Assembly (NCBI GenBank): GCA_963834305.1
Contig: CAWIAX010000003.1
Coordinates: 682,001-746,000, forward strand
DNA length: 64,000 nt
Origin: JACCXG01 sp963834305
GTDB taxonomy: Bacteria; Acidobacteriota; Vicinamibacteria; Vicinamibacterales; 2-12-FULL-66-21
Reading direction: 5' to 3'
Notes under the pieces: model-generated
Told to the model about the DNA's origin: nothing
Databases searched by the model: none
The model's input: the letters and a program-made list of their open reading frames with translations, nothing else
Part shown: one piece after another, positions 1 to 11,493 of the stretch
Layout: every line of letters begins with the position of its first letter
Numbering within the stretch: position 1 is the first letter of the stretch
Translations under genes and position numbers: made by a program

Positions 1-313
1 CGGCGGCGGTCCGGATGGCGCGCCGCACGTCGGCCGGCACTTCGCCGCGCCGCGCGCCGCATCTCGGCGGCCGTGACCTCGATCGGGCCGTCGAGCCGAT
101 CGAACCGCTTCGCGAAGGCGAGCAGCGCCGGCTCTCCCTCCTGCCGGACGCGCGACGACGATGCCGGCAACCGCGCGCTCAACGGCGGGGTTGCGGGACT
201 GGCCGGCGGTCCACCAGCCGCGCGACCGCCGCGGTGTCGGTCGAGCGGACCAGCGGCACACGCCGTGCCCCGGCTGCGGACGGGCGGGAAGCGGTTCTGG
301 AAGCCATCGGCAT
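1..313 (-). CDS. hisD: Histidinol dehydrogenase, N-terminal part (truncated by window edge, frameshifted)
   Basis: Only the N-terminal ~100 residues lie in the window. Translating the minus strand just after the hisG stop gives HisD-like pieces in shifting frames: an Arg-rich start, then SRNPAVERAVAGIVV, then VRQEGEPALLAFAKRFD and GPIEVTAAEMRRAA, then EVPADVRRAIRTAA. These match the N-terminal helices of HisD, which makes histidine from histidinol with two NAD in the cytoplasm. The likely start (ATG at 313 or 307) overlaps or abuts the hisG stop (317-319), which fits translational coupling. At least three frame changes occur within 300 bases, so this stretch is probably error-rich. No catalytic residues are visible because they lie beyond the edge. 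The assignment rests on short segments plus operon position. Confidence 0.7.
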
Positions 314-316
314 CGA

Positions 317-1214
317 TCACAGGACGATCTTGTTGAGCGGATACTCGACGATCCCCTGGGCGCCCGCCGCCTTCAGGCGCGGGATCAGGTCGCGCACGGT
401 GCGCTCCTCGATGATCGTGTTCACCGCCACCCACTCGTGGTCGCTCAGCGGGGAGATGGTCGGCCGCTGCAGCGCCGGCAGCAGCGCCGAGCACGTGATC
501 GAGATCGGTCGCCTTGCACGTTCAGCATGATGCCGACGCGCCCGTGCGCCTCGATGGCCGCCTTGAGCAGGAGCGCGATGTTGTCGAGCTTGGTGCGCTT
601 CCACGGGTTCTCGAGCGCCGTGGGGTTGGCCATCAGCTGCGTGTTGGACTCGAGCACGGTGTCGATGATCCGCAGCCGGTTGGCGCGGAGCGACGAGCCC
701 GGTCTCGGTGACCTCGACGATGGCGTCGGCGAGCGTCGGCGGCTTGACCTCGGTGGCGCCCCACGAGAACTCGACGTTCACCGACGACGCCGAGCCGCGT
801 GAAATACGCCTGCGCCACGCGCACGAGCTCGGTGGCGATGGTCGCGCCTTCGAGGTCCTGCGGCGTCTGGTAGCGCGATTCCTCCGGCACGGCGAGCACC
901 CAGCGCACCTTGCCGAAGCTCTGCTTCGCGTAGATCAGGTCGGCCAGCGGCACCACCGTTCCGTTCGCGCCGTTGGCGCCGGCCGCGTGCTCGGCGATCC
1001 AGTCCTGGCCGGTCAGCCCGGCGTCGAGCACGCCGTCCGCGACGTAGCGCGCCATCTCCTGCGCGCGAATCAGCATGCACTCGATCTCGGGGTCGTCGAT
1101 CGCGGGGAAATACGACCGCATCGAGGCGTAGATGTTGAACCCGGCGCGCGCGAACAGCTGGATCGTCGCGTCCTGCAGCGAGCCCTTGGGGATGCCGAGC
1201 TTCAACTTGTCCAT
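317..1214 (-). CDS. hisG: ATP phosphoribosyltransferase, long form (three frameshifts)
   Basis: First enzyme of histidine synthesis: joins ATP and PRPP to make phosphoribosyl-ATP. It starts MDKLKLGIPKGSLQDATIQL at 1214. The catalytic domain includes the ADGVLDAGLTGQDWI segment. The PRPP-loop region is disturbed by a frame change at about 790-780, followed by NVEFSWGATEVKPPTLADAI. Two more changes fall near 700 and 510. The C-terminal piece ends GAQGIVEYPLNKIVL, typical of the ACT-like regulatory domain of the long-form enzyme, which gives histidine feedback and needs no HisZ. The joined length of ~299 residues fits the family. It sits 39 bp after hisI and directly before hisD. All segments align in order, so the frame changes look like base errors; true inactivation cannot be excluded. 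Confidence 0.9.
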
Positions 1215-1253
1215 ATCACCTTTGCACTGCGAACCATGGGCACGACGCCCGGC

Positions 1254-1565
1254 CTACTGCAACGCCCTGAAGAAACACGAGCGCTCGCCCGTGTGGCAGA
1301 CGACGCCGTCGCCGAGCGCGTCCACCTGCAGCAGCACGGTGTCGTCGTCGCAGTCCACGAGGATGTGCTTCACCTGGAGGCGGTTGCCGGACGTTTCCCC
1401 CTTCGTCCAGAGCTTGCCGCGGGACCGGCTGAAGAAGGTCGCGAAACCGGTGTCCCGTGTCCGCTGCAGCGCCTCCTCGTTCATGAAGCCCACCATGAGC
1501 ACGTCCCCGGTGCGGTCGTCCTGCACCACCGCGGGAATCAAGCCGTCGAGTTTCGAGAAATCCAT
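1254..1565 (-). CDS. hisI: Phosphoribosyl-AMP cyclohydrolase
   Basis: Opens the adenine ring of phosphoribosyl-AMP in the third step of histidine synthesis. The 103-residue protein is intact and of usual length for a monofunctional HisI with no HisE domain. It shows the Mg-binding DCDDD motif near residue 70 and the Zn-binding Cys motif VVCHTGERSCFF near the end. The start at 1565 follows an AGGA ribosome site and lies 14 bases after the U-run of the attenuator terminator at 1580-1607, so it is the first structural gene of the attenuated operon hisI-hisG-hisD. hisE and the other his genes are not in the window. Confidence 0.95.
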   Translation of the reverse strand: MDFSKLDGLIPAVVQDDRTGDVLMVGFMNEEALQRTRDTGFATFFSRSRGKLWTKGETSGNRLQVKHILVDCDDDTVLLQVDALGDGVVCHTGERSCFFRALQ

Positions 1566-1579
1566 AAGTCCTGCAAACG

Positions 1580-1607
1580 AAAAAAGCCTCGCCGTGTCCG
1601 GCGAGGC
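1580..1607 (-). terminator. his attenuator terminator hairpin
   Basis: On the minus strand GCCTCGCC (1607-1600) pairs perfectly with GGCGAGGC (1593-1586) around a six-base loop, and six T follow (1585-1580). It lies between the His-rich leader peptide and hisI, only 14 bases before the hisI start, so it can stop transcription before the structural genes. Its upstream arm can instead pair with the leader segment at 1669-1660. Confidence 0.88.
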
Positions 1608-1669
1608 CCTGGTGATTTGCGTTGCTGAAGTCTCGTGTCAGCGCATGCGCAGCTCGACCGGCCCGCCGG
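1598..1669 (-). promoter_or_regulatory. his attenuator antiterminator (alternative fold)
   Basis: CCGGCGGGCC (1669-1660), lying just past the His codons of the leader peptide, can pair with GGCC (1608-1605) plus CGCCGG (1603-1598), ten base pairs with one bulged T. That pairing uses the upstream arm of the terminator, so the two folds exclude each other. In the classical model a ribosome stalled at the His codons frees this segment and the operon is read; smooth translation covers it and the terminator forms. The pairing is read from the sequence; the regulation is inferred. Confidence 0.75.
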
Positions 1670-1715
1670 AGCAGGTGCGGTGATGGTGATGATGGTGCGG
1701 CACAGCGCGAAACAT
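1638..1715 (-). CDS. hisL: Histidine operon leader peptide (six His in a row)
   Basis: A 25-codon frame starts ATG at 1715, reads MFRAVP followed by six consecutive His codons (CAC CAT CAT CAC CAT CAC, 1697-1680), and stops TGA at 1640-1638. The stop is 30 bases before the terminator stem. Mixed use of both His codons argues against a simple trinucleotide repeat. Position, the His run and the following pair of exclusive hairpins match the his leader peptides known from proteobacteria, where charged tRNA-His level sets ribosome movement. It has no strong ribosome site, and the predicted transcription start is only a few bases upstream, so it may be translated from a nearly leaderless mRNA. Confidence 0.88.
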   Translation of the reverse strand: MFRAVPHHHHHHRTCSGGPVELRMR

Positions 1716-1724
1716 GCTCACAAG

Positions 1725-1754
1725 AGCCTATCGCCCGGCTGCGGGTGCTGTCAA
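1725..1754 (-). promoter_or_regulatory. Candidate sigma-70-type promoter of the his operon
   Basis: The minus strand has a perfect TTGACA (1754-1749) and a weak -10, TAGGCT (1730-1725), separated by 18 bases. Transcription would begin near 1718, a few bases before the hisL start. It overlaps the 3' end of ggt. The -35 is convincing and the -10 is poor. Confidence 0.5.
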
Positions 1755-3484
1755 ATTCCCCGGCACGGACGCCTTCGAATCGGGGGTCCGGCTGTCGTTC
1801 GCCCCGTAGGGGGTGCCGTCCGGCGCCACCCAGATGGAATGTGCGCGTCCCCCTGGCGCCTCGCCGTGCTGACGTCGTGCCCGAGCGCACGCAGGGCGTC
1901 GGCCAGCGCCCGCCGGGAAGCCCTCTTCTTCGAGCGACGACCCGATCGGGCATCCACTGATGGTGCAGGCGCGGCAGCGCCACCGCTTCGCGTCCCGGTC
2001 AGGCCGTACTCGATGACGCCGAGCACCACCGAGAGCACCGTGTTGATGATCGTCCGCCCGCCCGGTGAACCGGTGACGAGCACCACCTTGCCGTCCTTGG
2101 CGACGATCGTCGGCGTCATCGAGCTGAGCATCCGCTTGCGCGGCTCGATCAGGTTCGCCGGCGTGCCGATGTCGCCAACCGTGTTGGTGTAGCCCGGCTT
2201 CTTGTTGAAGTCGCCCATCTCGTTGTTCAGCAGGAACCCGGCGCCGTTGACCACGACGTGCGAGCCGTAGCTGCCCTCGAGCGTGGTCGGTGGTGGCGAC
2301 GGCCATGCCGCTGCGATCGATGACCGAAAAATGCGTCGTCTCGTCAGGCTCCTGGGCGGTGACCACGCGCAGCATGTCGGCGCCGAGCTCGGCGCTGCTC
2401 GACGCCTGGCCGGCGGCGATCGAGGCGGCGACCGCCCGGGCGTGCGCCTTCGACGTCAGCCGGGCCACCGGCACGTCGGACGAAATCGGGGTCGCCGAGG
2501 TGCCGCGCCCGATCGAGATAGGCGCGGCGCATCGCCTCGATCTCGGCGTGCAGCGCGGGTGCCGTCAGCAGCCCCTTCGACTTCAGATCCAGCGGCTCGA
2601 GGATGTTGAGCATCTCGATCAGGGTGACGCCGCCGGAGCTCGGCGGCGGCATCGAGACGATGTCGAAGCCGCGATAGGTGCCGCGTGACCGGGGCGCGCA
2701 CCTTGGCCTCGTAGGCGGCAAGGTCCTCGCTTGGTGATCAACCCGCCGTTCGCCTGCATGTCGTCGGCGATGCGATCGGCGATCCAGCCCTTGTAGAAGA
2801 CGTCGGCGCCGTCGCTGGCGATCGCGCGCAGCGTGCGGGCGAGATCCGGCAGCACGAGCCGATCGCCCGCCGTCCACGGCCCGCCGCCCGGCTTGCCGTA
2901 GGCGGCAACCGAGGCGGGGAACCTGCGCCATGTGTCTTCAGCTCGGCGTTGAGACTCTCGGCCAGCGCCGCCGACATCACGAACCCCTGCTCGGCGAGCG
3001 CGGCGCCGCGGCATCACGACGTCCTTCCACGGCAGCTCGCCGAGCGTCTTGTGCGCCAGCTCGAGGCCGCGCACGCGTGCCCGGCACGCCGGCCGCGAGA
3101 TATCCCGCCGCGGTCAGGCTGCGGTCGATGTTCCCGTATTCGCCCGACGTACATCGTCGGCGTGGCCTTGAGCGGCGCCGTTCTCACGGTAGTCGAACGT
3201 CGTGACGTCGCCGGCCGCGGTCCGGACCAGATCATGAAGCCGCCGCCGCCGAGGTTCCCGGCGGACGGATGGGTCACGGCCAGCGCGAACGCCGTGGCCA
3301 CCGCCGCGTCGACGGCATTGCCCCCGGCGGCCAGGATGGCGGCGCCGGCATCACAGGCCGGGGCCGACGTGCAGACGACGAGGCCGTCGCGTCCTGGCGT
3401 GCCACCATCGGGCGGACGCTGTACGCTGTGGAGTGGCGCGGCGCCGATCAGGACGATCGCGGTCAGCAGCAGGCGTTTCTTCAT
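1728..3484 (-). CDS. ggt: Gamma-glutamyltransferase, exported (multiple frameshifts)
   Basis: Cleaves the gamma-glutamyl bond of glutathione and related compounds, usually in the periplasm. It starts MKKRLLLTAIVLIGAAPLHS, a signal peptide, at 3484. Family blocks follow in order but in different frames: GNAVDAAVATAFALAVTHP and NLGGGGFMI near the N-terminus; PPPSSGGVTLIEMLNIL; the autocleavage motif ETTHFSVID with the nucleophilic Thr; NNEMGDFNKKPG; and MTPTIVAKDGKVVLVTGSPG near the C-terminus. The joined length of ~585 residues fits the family. About six or seven frame changes are needed, in the same error-rich end of the window as hisG and glgX. Its 3' end overlaps the his promoter. Confidence 0.88.
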
Positions 3485-3602
3485 GATGGACGTCGAGCTT
3501 ATCCCAGCGCCACCGCCGCGGAAACCCGGCGGCACAGGAATTGTAGGTTCTCTGTAAGCGCTGAGCTTGGCGCGTATCGGTAACCTCTGCTTCGGAGTGT
3601 GC

Positions 3603-5725
<2,123 letters not shown>

Positions 5726-5741
5726 TTGGAGCACGGTGCGC

Positions 5742-7582
5742 ATGTCACGGGTCCAGAAGGAGTATCTCGACGCGCTCGGACGGCGGCATCGCCCGCCGAA
5801 GGCGACCGTCGAGGCCATCGAGCGATCGATGGCCGGGCGCGGCCGGCAGGGATCGCCTTCCCGGACGTTGGTGGTGCGCGAGGGGCAGGGGCCCGTCACC
5901 GGGCCGGCCGAGATCCGGCTCGAGGACGGCACGTCCCTCACCGTCGATCGCGCGCTGCCGCGCGACCTGCCCACCGGCTACCACCAGCTGCAGCCGCGCC
6001 GCGGCCAGCCGCGCCCGCTCATCGTGGCGCCCGGCGCCTGCTATCTCCCGGCCGGTTTCCGGACCTGGGGCTGGGCCATCCAGCTGTATGCGGCGCGCTC
6101 GCGCCGGAGCTGGGGCATCGGCGACCTCGGCGACCTGCGCTGGCTCGGACGATGGGCGGCCGGCCAGGGCGCGGGCATCGCGCTCATCAACCCGCTCGCG
6201 GCGCCGGCCCCGACGCTGCCGCAGCAGGCCAGCCCCTATTTCCCGTCGAGCCGGCGTTTCCGCAGCCCGCTCTACCTGCGGATCGAAGAGGTTGAGGGCG
6301 CCCGGGAGGTGGACGCCGTCGGCGACCTCGCCCGCCGCGCGCGGCGGCTCAACCGCGAGCGGCTGATCGACCGCGACGAGATCTTCACCCTCAAGACGAC
6401 CGCCCTCGAGGCGATCTGGAAGCGCGTGCGCCGCCAGCGCGACGCGGCCTTCGAGGCCTTCCGCCGCGATCAGCCCGGGCTCGACGAGTTCGCGGCGCTA
6501 CTGCGCCCTCGCCGAGCGCCACGGTGCCGGCTTCCGGCAGTGGCCGGCCGAGTACCGCCATCCCGCCTCGCCGGCGGTGGCCCGCCTGGCGGACGACCCC
6601 GGCACTGCGCGACCGCATCCTGTTCCACCAGTGGCTGCAGTACCAGGTCGATCGGCAGCTCGGCAAGGCGGCGCAGGCGCATGCCGGTGATGCAGGACCT
6701 GCCCATCGGCTTCGATGCCCAGGGCGCCGACGGCTGGGCCTTCCAGGACGTGCTGGCGCACGGCATGAGCGTGGGGGCGCCGCCCGACGAGTTCAACACC
6801 CGCGGGCAGAACTGGGGCCTGCCGCCGTTCGTGCCGGACAAGCTGCGCGGCGCCGGCTACGAACCGTTCGTGCAGACGATCCGCGCCTGCCTGCGCCACG
6901 CCGGCGGCCTGCGCATCGATCACGTGATGGGGCTGTTCCGGCTGTTCTGGATCCCGGCGGGCCTGGAACCGAAGGACGGCGCCTACGTCCGCGGCGACGC
7001 CGACGATCTGCTGGCGATCGTCGCCCTCGAGAGCCAGCGCGCCCGCGCGGTGATCGTCGGCGAGGACCTCGGCACGGTCGAAGATCACGTGCGCGGGCAG
7101 CTGGCTTCGCTCGGCGTGTTGTCCTACCGGCTGGTGTGGTTCGAGAAGACGCCACCCGCGCGGTATCCCGAAAACGCGCTGGCCGCCGTGACCACGCACG
7201 ACCTGCCGACGATCGCCGGCCTCTGGTCCGACAGCGATCTCCTGGTGCAGGCCGAGCTCGGCCTCTCGCCGAACGAAGCGGGCACCCGCGAGATCAAGGC
7301 GCGCGTCCGCCGCATGACCCGCTCGAACGGCGCCACCCCGGCCGCGGAAGCGGTGGTCAGGGTCCACGAAGCGCTCGCCCGGGCCCCCTCCCGCCTGCTG
7401 ACCGCGACCCTGGACGACGCGATGGTGGTCGAGGAGCGCCCGAACATGCCGGCCACCAACGACGAGTGGCCCAACTGGCGCCTCGCCCTGCCGCGCCCGA
7501 TCGAGACGCTGGAAAAGGACAAGCTCGCCACCCGCATTGCCCGCGCGCTCGCCGCGTCGAGGATGCGAAACCCCGCGCCTGA
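5742..7582 (+). CDS. malQ: 4-alpha-glucanotransferase, GH77 (frameshifts; 3' end uncertain)
   Basis: Transfers alpha-1,4-glucan segments between maltodextrins, working with GlgX on glycogen breakdown. It starts MSRVQKEYLDALGRRHRPP with an N-terminal domain before the GH77 barrel. Visible blocks are YSPSS-like SPYFPSSRRFRSPLYL, IGFDAQGADGWAFQD, the nucleophile Asp in LRIDHVMGLFRLFWIP, the acid/base Glu in VIVGEDLGTVEDH, and TTHDLPTIAGLW. The end is PIETLEKDKLATRIARALA. Frame changes occur near 6500, 6600 and 6690. The end is unclear: the main frame runs on into modA, while a TGA at 7580-7582 in a neighbouring frame would end it sensibly if one more base error lies near 7555. Joined length is ~613 residues. 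Confidence 0.88.
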
Positions 7583-7605
7583 ACCTGTTGTACGCTTTCG
7601 GGCAC

Positions 7606-8350
7606 GTGTTCTGTCTCCCTCTCCTCCTCTTCACCCTGGCCCAGGCTCCCGCCGGGCCGCTCACCGTCTCGGCCGCGGTCAGCCTGACCGACGCGCTGGA
7701 GGACATTGCCCGGGCCTACCGCACGGCGGCCGGCGGGTCCGTGACGTTCAACTTTGCCGGCTCGAACGTGCTCTCCCGCCAGATCGTCAACGGCGCCCCG
7801 GTTGACGTCTTCGTCAGCGCCGACGAGGCCCAGATGGACGTCGTCGAGCAGGCGGGTCTGACCGTGGCCGGCAGCCGGGCGGCGGTGGCCGCCAACCGCC
7901 TGGCCGTGGTGATCAGCGCGCAGGCGCCGGCCATTACCACGCTCGAGGAGCTGGCCGGAGCGCGCATCCGGCGCATCGCGATTGGCGACCCGGCGGCGGT
8001 CCCGGCCGGCGTCTACGCCCGGGAGTACCTGGCCCGGGTCGGTCTCTGGCCGCGGCTGGCGCCGGAAGATCGTGCCGACCGCCAACGTGCGGGCGGCGCT
8101 CAGCGCGGTGCAGAACGGCAGCACCGAAGCCGCGATCGTCTACGCCACCGATGCCACGCTGTTCGAAGGGCTGCGGACGGTCGTGGTCGTGTCGGGGCCG
8201 GACAGTCCGCGGATCGTCTACCCGGCCGCGGTGGTGCGGACGACACGCCGGGCGGACGCCGCGGCGCGGTTCATGGACTTCCTGCGCGGACCGGCGGCGC
8301 AGCGGATCTTCCAGCGCCACGGCTTCCTGCCCGCGGGCGTGGGCCGCTGA
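7606..8350 (+). CDS. modA: Molybdate ABC transporter substrate-binding protein (one frameshift)
   Basis: Periplasmic binding protein that delivers molybdate or tungstate to ModBC. A GTG at 7606 gives a short signal peptide (FCLPLLLFTLAQA) followed by LTVSAAVSLTDALEDIA, the conserved start of mature ModA including the oxyanion-binding Ser. FNFAGSNVLSRQI and GAPVDVFVSADEAQMD follow. A frame change near 8060, after LARVGLWPRLAP, leads to NVRAALSAVQNGSTEAAIVY and ends ARFMDFLRGPAAQRIF. About 248 residues. A TTG at 7588 is an alternative start. It sits 12 bp before modB and modC, so it is the first gene of modABC. Confidence 0.9.
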
Positions 8351-8362
8351 GCCGGGGCCGTC

Positions 8363-9037
8363 ATGCTCACTGCCGACGTCTGGCAGATCACCTGGTTCAC
8401 GATCGCCACCGCCCTCGCCGCGACGGTGATCATGATCCCGCCCGGCCTGCTGCTCGCCTGGGTGCTGGCGCGGAGACGCTTCCGGGGCCGGGTGCTGCTC
8501 GACACGTTCGTCTCGCTGCCGCTGGTGATGCCGCCGGTCGCCACCGGCCTGCTGCTGCTGATGCTGATCGCGCCGCGCGGCCCGCTCGGCGGCCTGTTCG
8601 CGAGTGCCGGCATCGAGATCGTCTTCACGTGGAAGGCCGTCGTGCTGGCCATGGCGGTGATGGGGCTGCCGCTCTTCGTGCGCACGGCGCGGTCGGGCTT
8701 CGAGCAGGTGGATCGCCGCTACGAGTCGGTGGCGGCGACGCTGGGCGCGGCGCCGCTCCGCGTCTTCTTCACCATTTCGCTGCCGCTGGCGGCACCGGCG
8801 GTGAGCGCGGCCACCGTGCTCGGATTCGCCCGGGCGATCGGCGAGTTCGGCGCGACGATCATGATCGCGGGCAGCATACCCGGCGCCACCCGCACGCTGT
8901 CGGTCGCGATCTACTCGTTCGCCGAAACCGGACGCGACCGCGAGGCGGCCGTGCTGCTCGCCATCTCGGCGGCGATTGCGTTTGCGGCGCTGTGGCTGTC
9001 GACCCGCATGGCGTCGCGGCACGGAGCGGGCGCGTGA
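8363..9037 (+). CDS. modB: Molybdate ABC transporter permease
   Basis: Inner-membrane channel subunit. The 224-residue protein is intact with about five hydrophobic helices (for example TIATALAATVIMIPPGLLLA and LPLVMPPVATGLLLLMLI). The EAA-type coupling loop that contacts the ATPase is ESVAATLGAAPLRVFFTISL. It begins 12 bases after the modA stop. Its TGA overlaps the GTG start of modC by four bases, so translation is probably coupled. Confidence 0.95.
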   Translation: MLTADVWQITWFTIATALAATVIMIPPGLLLAWVLARRRFRGRVLLDTFVSLPLVMPPVATGLLLLMLIAPRGPLGGLFASAGIEIVFTWKAVVLAMAVMGLPLFVRTARSGFEQVDRRYESVAATLGAAPLRVFFTISLPLAAPAVSAATVLGFARAIGEFGATIMIAGSIPGATRTLSVAIYSFAETGRDREAAVLLAISAAIAFAALWLSTRMASRHGAGA

Positions 9038-9699
9038 TTGCCCTGTCGTTCGCGCTGCGCCAGGGCGACTTCACGCTGGAGATCGACGAGCGGCTCGAGG
9101 GGCGCGTGACGGCGCTCGTCGGCCCGTCGGGGGCGGGCAAGACCACCGTCCTCGAAACCATTGCCGGCCTGCGCCGGCCGCAGCGCGGCAGCATCCGCAT
9201 CGGCGGCCGGGTCGTCTACTCGAGCGATGACGGCATCGACGTGCCGGCGCACCAGCGCCATGTCGGGTACGTGCCGCAGGATGTCGCGCTCTTTCCCCAC
9301 ATGAACGTGCGCCGCAACGTCGGCTACGGCCGCCGGCCGGGCCAGCGTCCCGATCTGGATGCGGTGGCGGCGATCCTCGAAGTGCAGCCGCTGCTGGATC
9401 GCGGCGTCGGGCAGCTGTCCGGCGGCGAGCGCCAGCGGGTCGCGCTGGCGCGCGCCCTGATGTCCCGCCCCGAAGTCCTGCTGCTCGACGAGCCGCTGGC
9501 CGCGGTGGACGTCGAGCTCCGGCGCCGCATCCTGCCCTACCTGGTGCGCGTGCGCGACGAGCTGGCGGTGCCGATTGTCTACGTCACGCACGACCGCGGC
9601 GAAGCCGTCGGGCTGGCGGAAGACGTCGTGGTGATCGAGAAGGGGCGCGTCGCCCGCCACTGCGGCATTGCCGAGTGGGGGGCCGCTCCGTCCCCTTAG
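9034..9699 (+). CDS. modC: Molybdate ABC transporter ATPase, short form
   Basis: Cytoplasmic ATPase of the molybdate importer. It starts GTG at 9034 within a GTGA overlap with modB. Walker A is GPSGAGKTT, the Q-loop region is VGYVPQDVALFPHM, the signature is LSGGERQRVALARAL, Walker B is VLLLDEPLAAVD, and the switch His is in VTHDRGEA. At 221 residues it lacks the C-terminal MOP/TOBE domain found in the ~350-residue enterobacterial ModC, so molybdate-responsive trans-inhibition through that domain is unlikely. Its stop overlaps the stop of the convergent outer-membrane gene. Confidence 0.93.
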   Translation: MIALSFALRQGDFTLEIDERLEGRVTALVGPSGAGKTTVLETIAGLRRPQRGSIRIGGRVVYSSDDGIDVPAHQRHVGYVPQDVALFPHMNVRRNVGYGRRPGQRPDLDAVAAILEVQPLLDRGVGQLSGGERQRVALARALMSRPEVLLLDEPLAAVDVELRRRILPYLVRVRDELAVPIVYVTHDRGEAVGLAEDVVVIEKGRVARHCGIAEWGAAPSP

Positions 9700-10958
9700 A
9701 AGCCGCCGGCGTTGCGGAAGCGGGGATTGACGACGCTGTTGAAGATCGAGCCGAACGAATAGCTCAGGCCGAACCGGAAGTCGTAGGAGTAGTCGGTCGC
9801 CAGCTCGCGCTGGCGGATGAGGATCTCCTCAGTCGTGGCCTCACCCCGGCGCAGCGACAGCTGGTCCTGCCGCTTCGACATGCCGCCGTCCACGCTGATC
9901 GAGAACCCCTTGAACAGGCGGACGTCGGCGCCGCCGAAGGCGCCGACTCGGTACTTGCCGGACCGGTTCAGGTAGTGTGAGGTTTCGAATGCGGCGTTGG
10001 CCGTGCCCCACGGCTGCCGCAGTCCCACCGAGAGCTCGAGCTGTTGATCGAGGAGCCGCTCGTCGAGCCGGCCGTAGATTGTCTCCTCGGTGTAATCCGC
10101 TGTCTGGACGCCGACCGAATAGAGCACGGTGAAGATGCGCCGCGTCGAATCAGCGTAGGGGAACACGTTGTATTCGATCGCCGGCGCGACGCGGGTGCGG
10201 AAATCGTAGTTGGTAAACGTCGAGGCGGCCATCGCGCCGGTGGCGCCCACCGACCAGTGCGGCGTCAGGCTCTTGACGACCAGGCCGCGGCCGTCGGTGT
10301 TGCGGCGGATCGCGGTGAAGGTTTCCCCGTCTTCGAGATCGAAGCGCTGCTGGCGGTAGTTGCCGAAGCTGAACAGGCTGACCTTCCAGCCCTCGGTGGT
10401 GCGGTTCGCCGAGAAGTTCATCGAGACGGTGCGCTGCGACGTGGCCGACTCCCCCTCGAAGCCGCCGCTGCCGCCCAGGCGGAACACCCAGAAGTTCCAC
10501 GGATCTTTTACCGGGACCGGCGAGTTGACGCCGCCCTGCTCGAACCGCAGCGACAGGCGCGAGGCCAGCGAGGTTTCGGCGACGTAGCGCACCAGCCCCA
10601 GCTTCAGGACCGACGCCAGCCCGCGCCGGCGCTCGTCGGGCGTGGCGGTCTGCGGCGCGGGATAGGTGAGCAGGTGGTCAACGCCCTTGAAGCGTTCGAG
10701 GCCGATGAAATTGACCGTGTATTGGATCCCGCCGCCGCCGGTGCCCTGCGTCGTGATCAGGACGTGCACGTCGGCCGCGGTGCGGTCCCGGACGTAGCTG
10801 ACGAAGGTGATCTCGGTCCGCAGGTAGTTCTCGTCGCACGCGCCGCAGTCGAGGAAGACGCGGATGGCGTCGGTCCGTTCCGCCGGGGCGATTTCCTGTG
10901 CCGTGGCCGGGACGAACGCGCAGAGAAGCAGGACAGCGGCAAGGACGAATCTGGACAC
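9696..10958 (-). CDS. Outer-membrane beta-barrel protein of unknown function
   Basis: I do not recognise a characterised family. A GTG at 10958 gives VSRFVLAAVLLLCAFVPATA followed by QE, a good signal peptide, and a 420-residue protein. The N-terminal ~120 residues are soluble, with a close Cys pair in VFLDCGACDENYLRTE and a Thr/Gly-rich TTQGTGGGGIQYTV stretch. The rest is alternating polar/hydrophobic strands with many aromatics, ending FRNAGGF with a terminal Phe as expected for BAM-inserted barrels. An upstream in-frame ATG would remove the signal peptide from the N-terminus, so the GTG is preferred. It is convergent with modC. Secretion and barrel form are read from sequence; function is unknown. 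Confidence 0.75.
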   Translation of the reverse strand: MSRFVLAAVLLLCAFVPATAQEIAPAERTDAIRVFLDCGACDENYLRTEITFVSYVRDRTAADVHVLITTQGTGGGGIQYTVNFIGLERFKGVDHLLTYPAPQTATPDERRRGLASVLKLGLVRYVAETSLASRLSLRFEQGGVNSPVPVKDPWNFWVFRLGGSGGFEGESATSQRTVSMNFSANRTTEGWKVSLFSFGNYRQQRFDLEDGETFTAIRRNTDGRGLVVKSLTPHWSVGATGAMAASTFTNYDFRTRVAPAIEYNVFPYADSTRRIFTVLYSVGVQTADYTEETIYGRLDERLLDQQLELSVGLRQPWGTANAAFETSHYLNRSGKYRVGAFGGADVRLFKGFSISVDGGMSKRQDQLSLRRGEATTEEILIRQRELATDYSYDFRFGLSYSFGSIFNSVVNPRFRNAGGF

Positions 10959-11145
10959 GTAACGGGTACCTCGGATCGGGACGAGCGTGCGGGTCAGCCG
11001 TTGGCGGCTGCGTGCGGACCTAGATTTTACCATCGTCGCCGGCCCTTCGCCCTTGGCCCTTCGCCCTTGGCCCTTTGCCCTTCGCGTAGCGGCGCTTCCT
11101 GGCGGCCGAGCCACATCGCCCTGCCGCGCCTCGGCCTACGCGCGG

Positions 11146-11293
11146 AAAAATGCGCCTCCGGCGATGACCTGACGAGGCCCGCTCCGGCTGGGGTGATCCG
11201 AGAGCCGGTGCGCAATCAGTTGGATTACCGGGTGGCCCGGGCGTCAGTGGCGAAACGGCGCCTGCGCGGCCGGAGCGCCTGCAGCGCATTTTT
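11146..11293. repeat. Nested inverted-repeat element, copy 1
   Basis: Outer arms: AAAAATGCGC at 11146-11155 and GCGCATTTTT at 11284-11293. Inner arms: CGCTCCGGC at 11180-11188 and GCCGGAGCG at 11269-11277. The element can fold into a long interrupted cruciform or RNA hairpin and has the same organisation as copy 2. Confidence 0.75.
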
Positions 11294-11493
11294 CAGACTG
11301 CCGCTGTCGCGCTAGCCGAATCGCGCCGGCAGGCCGACATGGCTCGTCCGCCGCGCGCCGCGCGCCGGAGACTGGGCCTTGGCCCTTGGCCCTTGGCCCT
11401 TGGCCTTTTGCCCTTGGCCCTTTGCCCTTCGCGTAGCGGCGCTTCCTGGCGGCCGAGCCACATCACCCTGCCCGCGCCTCGGCCTACGCGCGG

